In this document: in pieces, positions 6,857-8,643 of the stretch
How the letters are laid out: each line of letters opens with the position of its first letter
Position numbering within the stretch: the stretch's first letter is position 1
Source: Balneolaceae bacterium
Lineage (GTDB): Bacteria; Bacteroidota; Rhodothermia; Balneolales; Balneolaceae
Direction: 5' to 3'
DNA length: 8,643 nucleotides
Assembly (NCBI GenBank): GCA_021767245.1
Contig: JAASTO010000105.1
Coordinates: 1-8,643 of the forward strand
Made by a program: the position numbers and the translations under genes
Notes under the pieces: generated by a model
Told to the model about the DNA's origin: nothing
The model's input: the letters and a program-made list of their open reading frames with translations, nothing else
Databases searched by the model: none

Positions 6857-7334
6857 CATCTCTCAGCATCAAATAGGCTCCGGTTAGGGAAAATACCAAA
6901 AGGATCGGTATGATAATTATGACAGGTATGATCTGAAACCCATTGAGCCCCATGTAGATGATCTTAGATAACAGGGCCGTCATCATAATGCTGAGAAAGA
7001 CCAAATACACACTTCCGTAAACATAACCTTCCGGTTTTTGCTGGTAGAGCAGGTATCCCAATAGGAATGATAGCGGAAGCAGAAGGCTGAGATCAACGGC
7101 CTGAACAACCAATGTCGTGTAATGCTCTACTCCATCGGGATAGAGAGTTCCATCCATTAAAGGAGGAACCACTATGCTTAGCCAAAGTAGGGTAATGGCA
7201 GCTCCGTTAAGGATCAAAAATATTCCACCAAATGAAGTGTTTGTTTTATCCGAAAAGGCGTTTTGTACATTTTCTACATTTAACGGATATAAAGTCAGTA
7301 TAAGAACAAAGAATGCGGATGCGGTCAGGAACAC
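6843..7334 (-). CDS. C-terminal fragment of the interrupted membrane protein
   Basis: The fragment has 163 residues if counted from the GTG at 7334; the homologous frame actually continues upstream to the TAA at 7358-7356, adding NEFYLAY and one more codon. The GTG has no Shine-Dalgarno sequence, and the only nearby ATG (7354) is in another frame and soon stops, so separate translation looks unlikely. About five hydrophobic helices are visible, including FGGIFLILNGAAITLLWLSI (35-54), LLLPLSFLLGYLLY and VIIIIPILLVFSLTGAYLML near the end. The 3' end overlaps the stop-codon region of the convergent GNAT/ATP-grasp gene by 14 bp. I recognise no catalytic motif. Confidence 0.55.
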   Translation of the reverse strand: MFLTASAFFVLILTLYPLNVENVQNAFSDKTNTSFGGIFLILNGAAITLLWLSIVVPPLMDGTLYPDGVEHYTTLVVQAVDLSLLLPLSFLLGYLLYQQKPEGYVYGSVYLVFLSIMMTALLSKIIYMGLNGFQIIPVIIIIPILLVFSLTGAYLMLRDVKVQ

Positions 7335-7355
7335 ATAAGCCAGGTAGAATTCATT

Positions 7356-7706
7356 TTACATGGCCATCAGCTGATACATCAGGTACGAGACAAAAAAGTA
7401 AAAAGTAATACCTGAAAATATCATTTGGGCTTTTAAAGAACCTTTTACCGCATGGATAAAGCTGATCACTAACGCCGGTATTCCAATGAGTAGGGTGACC
7501 AAATCCTGAGCAATTCCCTGAATGGCTACCTCAAACGACATGTGTTTATAGATGCCGAATCCATAAATAGTTACAGTCTCTCCTCGTATAGATTCATGCA
7601 CGAATCTACCGGGACCATCTGAGCTATTGATCCCAAATGATGCAGAAATACCACTAACGATCACAATTCCCGATACGAGAACAGTAAGTAGCTTTTGATG
7701 TTTCAT
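7356..7706 (-). CDS. N-terminal fragment of the interrupted membrane protein
   Basis: This fragment has 116 residues, from the ATG at 7706, with a strong Shine-Dalgarno sequence AGAGGTG just upstream. It has a first hydrophobic helix at about 5-25, a polar loop with GRFVHESIRGETVTIYGFGIY (written in parts: GRFVHES at 32-38, RGETVTIYG at 40-48), then helices at about 67-86 and 93-113. The polar loop probably faces the outside. It ends at the TAA that breaks the gene. If it is made, it would be a three-helix truncated product. An independent small membrane protein is the alternative, but the in-frame continuation of homologous sequence after the stop argues against it. Confidence 0.6.
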   Translation of the reverse strand: MKHQKLLTVLVSGIVIVSGISASFGINSSDGPGRFVHESIRGETVTIYGFGIYKHMSFEVAIQGIAQDLVTLLIGIPALVISFIHAVKGSLKAQMIFSGITFYFFVSYLMYQLMAM

Positions 7707-7709
7707 TTA

Positions 7710-7735
7710 ACACCTCTTTATGTTTCATAAGGTGT
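7710..7735 (-). promoter_or_regulatory. Hairpin that would sequester the ribosome binding site
   Basis: In minus-strand RNA, ACACCU (7735-7730) and UAUG (7729-7726) pair with CAUA (7722-7719) and AGGUGU (7715-7710). The loop is AAA and there is a 3-base AAG bulge on the 3' side. The 3' arm contains most of the Shine-Dalgarno sequence AGAGGUG, and the start codon at 7706 follows after UAA. Pairing would hide the ribosome binding site of the interrupted membrane gene. A DNA operator is the other possibility. Confidence 0.4.
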
Positions 7736-7737
7736 CA

Positions 7738-7766
7738 ATTATGCATGAATAATGTATGAAGCATAC
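7738..7766 (-). repeat. Two adjacent short inverted repeats in the bshB1-membrane gene gap
   Basis: ATTAT-N6-ATAAT (7738-7753) directly abuts GTATG-AAG-CATAC (7754-7766). Together with the hairpin at 7710-7735 they make three consecutive dyads in a 76-bp gap. None is followed by a U-tract, so they are not intrinsic terminators. They may be operator sites or structured leader RNA; each alone is short enough to be chance. Confidence 0.3.
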
Positions 7767-7782
7767 CCACACTTAACAGAAA

Positions 7783-8526
7783 CTATCGCTTTGGCGCGTG
7801 CTCAAAAAAGACATTCATGGAACGTAATGGAGTGGGCGACAGGTAATACTTAAAGGCTTCACCATGAGTAAAACCTGCAAGGTGACCAAAATATCGGGCA
7901 CGGGCTTCCAGTTGTTTAAAATAGTTCTCGGATGAAATGTAAGTTTCCGGTTCGTTGCCCGGTTCTTCCACATTGAATTGTGTATTGAATGCAAGAATTG
8001 CTTGTTTCTTGGTTTCCCAGTGTTCTGAAATATCATACACAAAATCCGGGTCAAACGGTCTATCTTGCATGTAATGCAGGATATGTGATGGTCGCCACGG
8101 TTCTTGTGGAGTTCCGGCTTCGTCAGAAGTTGGGATCTTTCTCAATCCGGAATAAAACAAGGCATCAAGTACCAGAGAGGTTCCTTTACCGTGGTCAGGA
8201 TGGCGATCGAAGGGAGCCCCTGTAATGCAAATATGCGGTCGGGTCTTTCGTACCTGTTCAATGATCTTGATCTGATTTTCACGGGTGTTAGGGAGGAGGG
8301 AATCCCCCAGGTCCAGGTTCACCCTGAAACTCACGCCCATGACCTCATTGGCTTTTTCAGCCTCTTTTGCGCGGGTTAACTCAGTGCCCCGGCTTCCCAT
8401 TTCACCCTTTGTGAGGTCAATAACACCTACTTTCTTTCCGGATTTTGTGAGCGAAGCTATGGTGCCGCCACAGCCAAGTTCAGCATCATCCGGATGTGAG
8501 GCGAAAACAAGTACATCTAATTTCAT
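7783..8526 (-). CDS. bshB1: Bacillithiol biosynthesis deacetylase BshB1
   Basis: Zinc-dependent LmbE/PIG-L family hydrolase, predicted to remove the acetyl group from GlcNAc-malate, giving GlcN-malate, the second step of bacillithiol synthesis. The 247 residues show the metal motif ASHPDDAELGCGG (9-21) with His11 and Asp14, the LTKGEMGSRGT segment (38-48) close to the LT-GE-GTRGT of BshB1 proteins, and DRHPDHGKG (107-115), whose His112 should complete the zinc site. The C-terminal YFGHLAGFTHGEAFKY (212-227) also fits BshB1 rather than the general BshB2 or MshB deacetylases. The ATG start at 8526 lacks an obvious Shine-Dalgarno sequence. The other pathway genes, bshA and bshC, are not in the window. 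The interrupted membrane gene follows after 76 bp on the same strand. Confidence 0.92.
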   Translation of the reverse strand: MKLDVLVFASHPDDAELGCGGTIASLTKSGKKVGVIDLTKGEMGSRGTELTRAKEAEKANEVMGVSFRVNLDLGDSLLPNTRENQIKIIEQVRKTRPHICITGAPFDRHPDHGKGTSLVLDALFYSGLRKIPTSDEAGTPQEPWRPSHILHYMQDRPFDPDFVYDISEHWETKKQAILAFNTQFNVEEPGNEPETYISSENYFKQLEARARYFGHLAGFTHGEAFKYYLSPTPLRSMNVFFEHAPKR

Positions 8527-8598
8527 AAACGATCAGGTTGCTTATTCTGGTTGGTAAAAAGATAACAGATATTGTTGTGAGGTTCGTAAATAAAAAAT

Positions 8599-8611
8599 CA
8601 CCTTTTTGGTG
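8599..8611 (-). terminator. Weak hairpin with T-tract upstream of bshB1
   Basis: In minus-strand RNA, CACC-AAAAA-GGUG is followed by AUUUUUUAUUU. The stem is only 4 bp, short for an intrinsic terminator. If real, it would end a minus-strand transcript arriving from outside the window and separate it from bshB1. The remaining 117-bp region before bshB1 (8527-8643) shows no gene and no convincing promoter. Confidence 0.2.
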
Positions 8612-8643
8612 CAACGAATTGTTTTTTTATCCGTAACCTTACA

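Larger units (their letters stand above)
6843..7706 (-). pseudogene. Multi-pass membrane protein gene split by an in-frame TAA
   Basis: One continuous frame of 288 codons encodes a hydrophobic protein interrupted by a single TAA at 7358-7356. No frame change is needed to read through. Around the stop the sequence reads QLMAM-stop-NEFYLAYVFL. I recall an uncharacterised family of about 280-290-residue membrane proteins with continuous sequence here, of the form ...YNE-F-L-YV-LF, with an aromatic residue just before the asparagine. TAA differs by one base from the tyrosine codons TAT and TAC, so a nonsense mutation or a base-calling error explains the split. The N-terminal half carries the conserved RGETVTIYGFGIY and a GIPALVISF helix; the C-terminal half has about five more helices. 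Total length fits the family. No biochemical role is known to me. The two halves are also listed separately. Confidence 0.75.

Noticed and set aside
8527..8643. Promoter for bshB1, for example TTTACG-N17-TGTTAT on the minus strand
   Set aside because: Only four of six bases match in each box; too weak to list as a feature.

Overview
This window is ordinary, densely packed bacterial chromosome with eight gene loci and short gaps. There are no insertion sequences, phage genes, CRISPR arrays, rRNA or tRNA genes. The gene set points to the Bacteroidota/Balneolota/Rhodothermota group: a TatC with the LGPTRSDFF loop insert, a lipoprotein FKBP, and the bacillithiol deacetylase BshB1. Several genes have real Shine-Dalgarno sequences and there is a sigma70-like TTGACA promoter. 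This fits a Balneola/Gracilimonas-like lineage better than classical Bacteroidia, but the placement is inferred from gene content only.

Layout. Positions 1-588 (+) carry the 3' end of an alanine racemase gene, converging on a minus-strand block. Read in its own direction, that block runs rpiB (3819-3382), glyA (3372-2074), tatC (2057-1209), then an FKBP-type prolyl isomerase lipoprotein (1083-598). The first three genes are 9 and 16 bp apart and look like one operon. The FKBP gene follows after 125 bp, which hold a long inverted repeat at the tatC 3' end. A 149-bp divergent region separates rpiB from suhB (3969-4778, +). Next on the plus strand comes a 661-residue fusion of a GNAT acetyltransferase, an RLAN domain and a RimK-like ATP-grasp ligase (4871-6856). 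It converges, with a 14-bp overlap, on a minus-strand multi-pass membrane protein gene (7706-6843). That gene is split by one in-frame TAA codon. Upstream of it on the minus strand is bshB1 (8526-7783).

How the genes relate. Alr (peptidoglycan D-alanine), GlyA (glycine and one-carbon units), RpiB (pentose phosphates), TatC (folded-protein export), the FKBP (envelope protein folding), SuhB (inositol/sugar phosphate hydrolysis) and BshB1 (bacillithiol) are general metabolism and envelope maintenance. The most interesting items are the three-domain fusion, predicted to make an unknown peptide or amino-acid conjugate, and the nonsense-interrupted membrane gene. The latter's Shine-Dalgarno sequence lies in the 3' arm of a predicted hairpin. 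I see no complete new multi-gene system.
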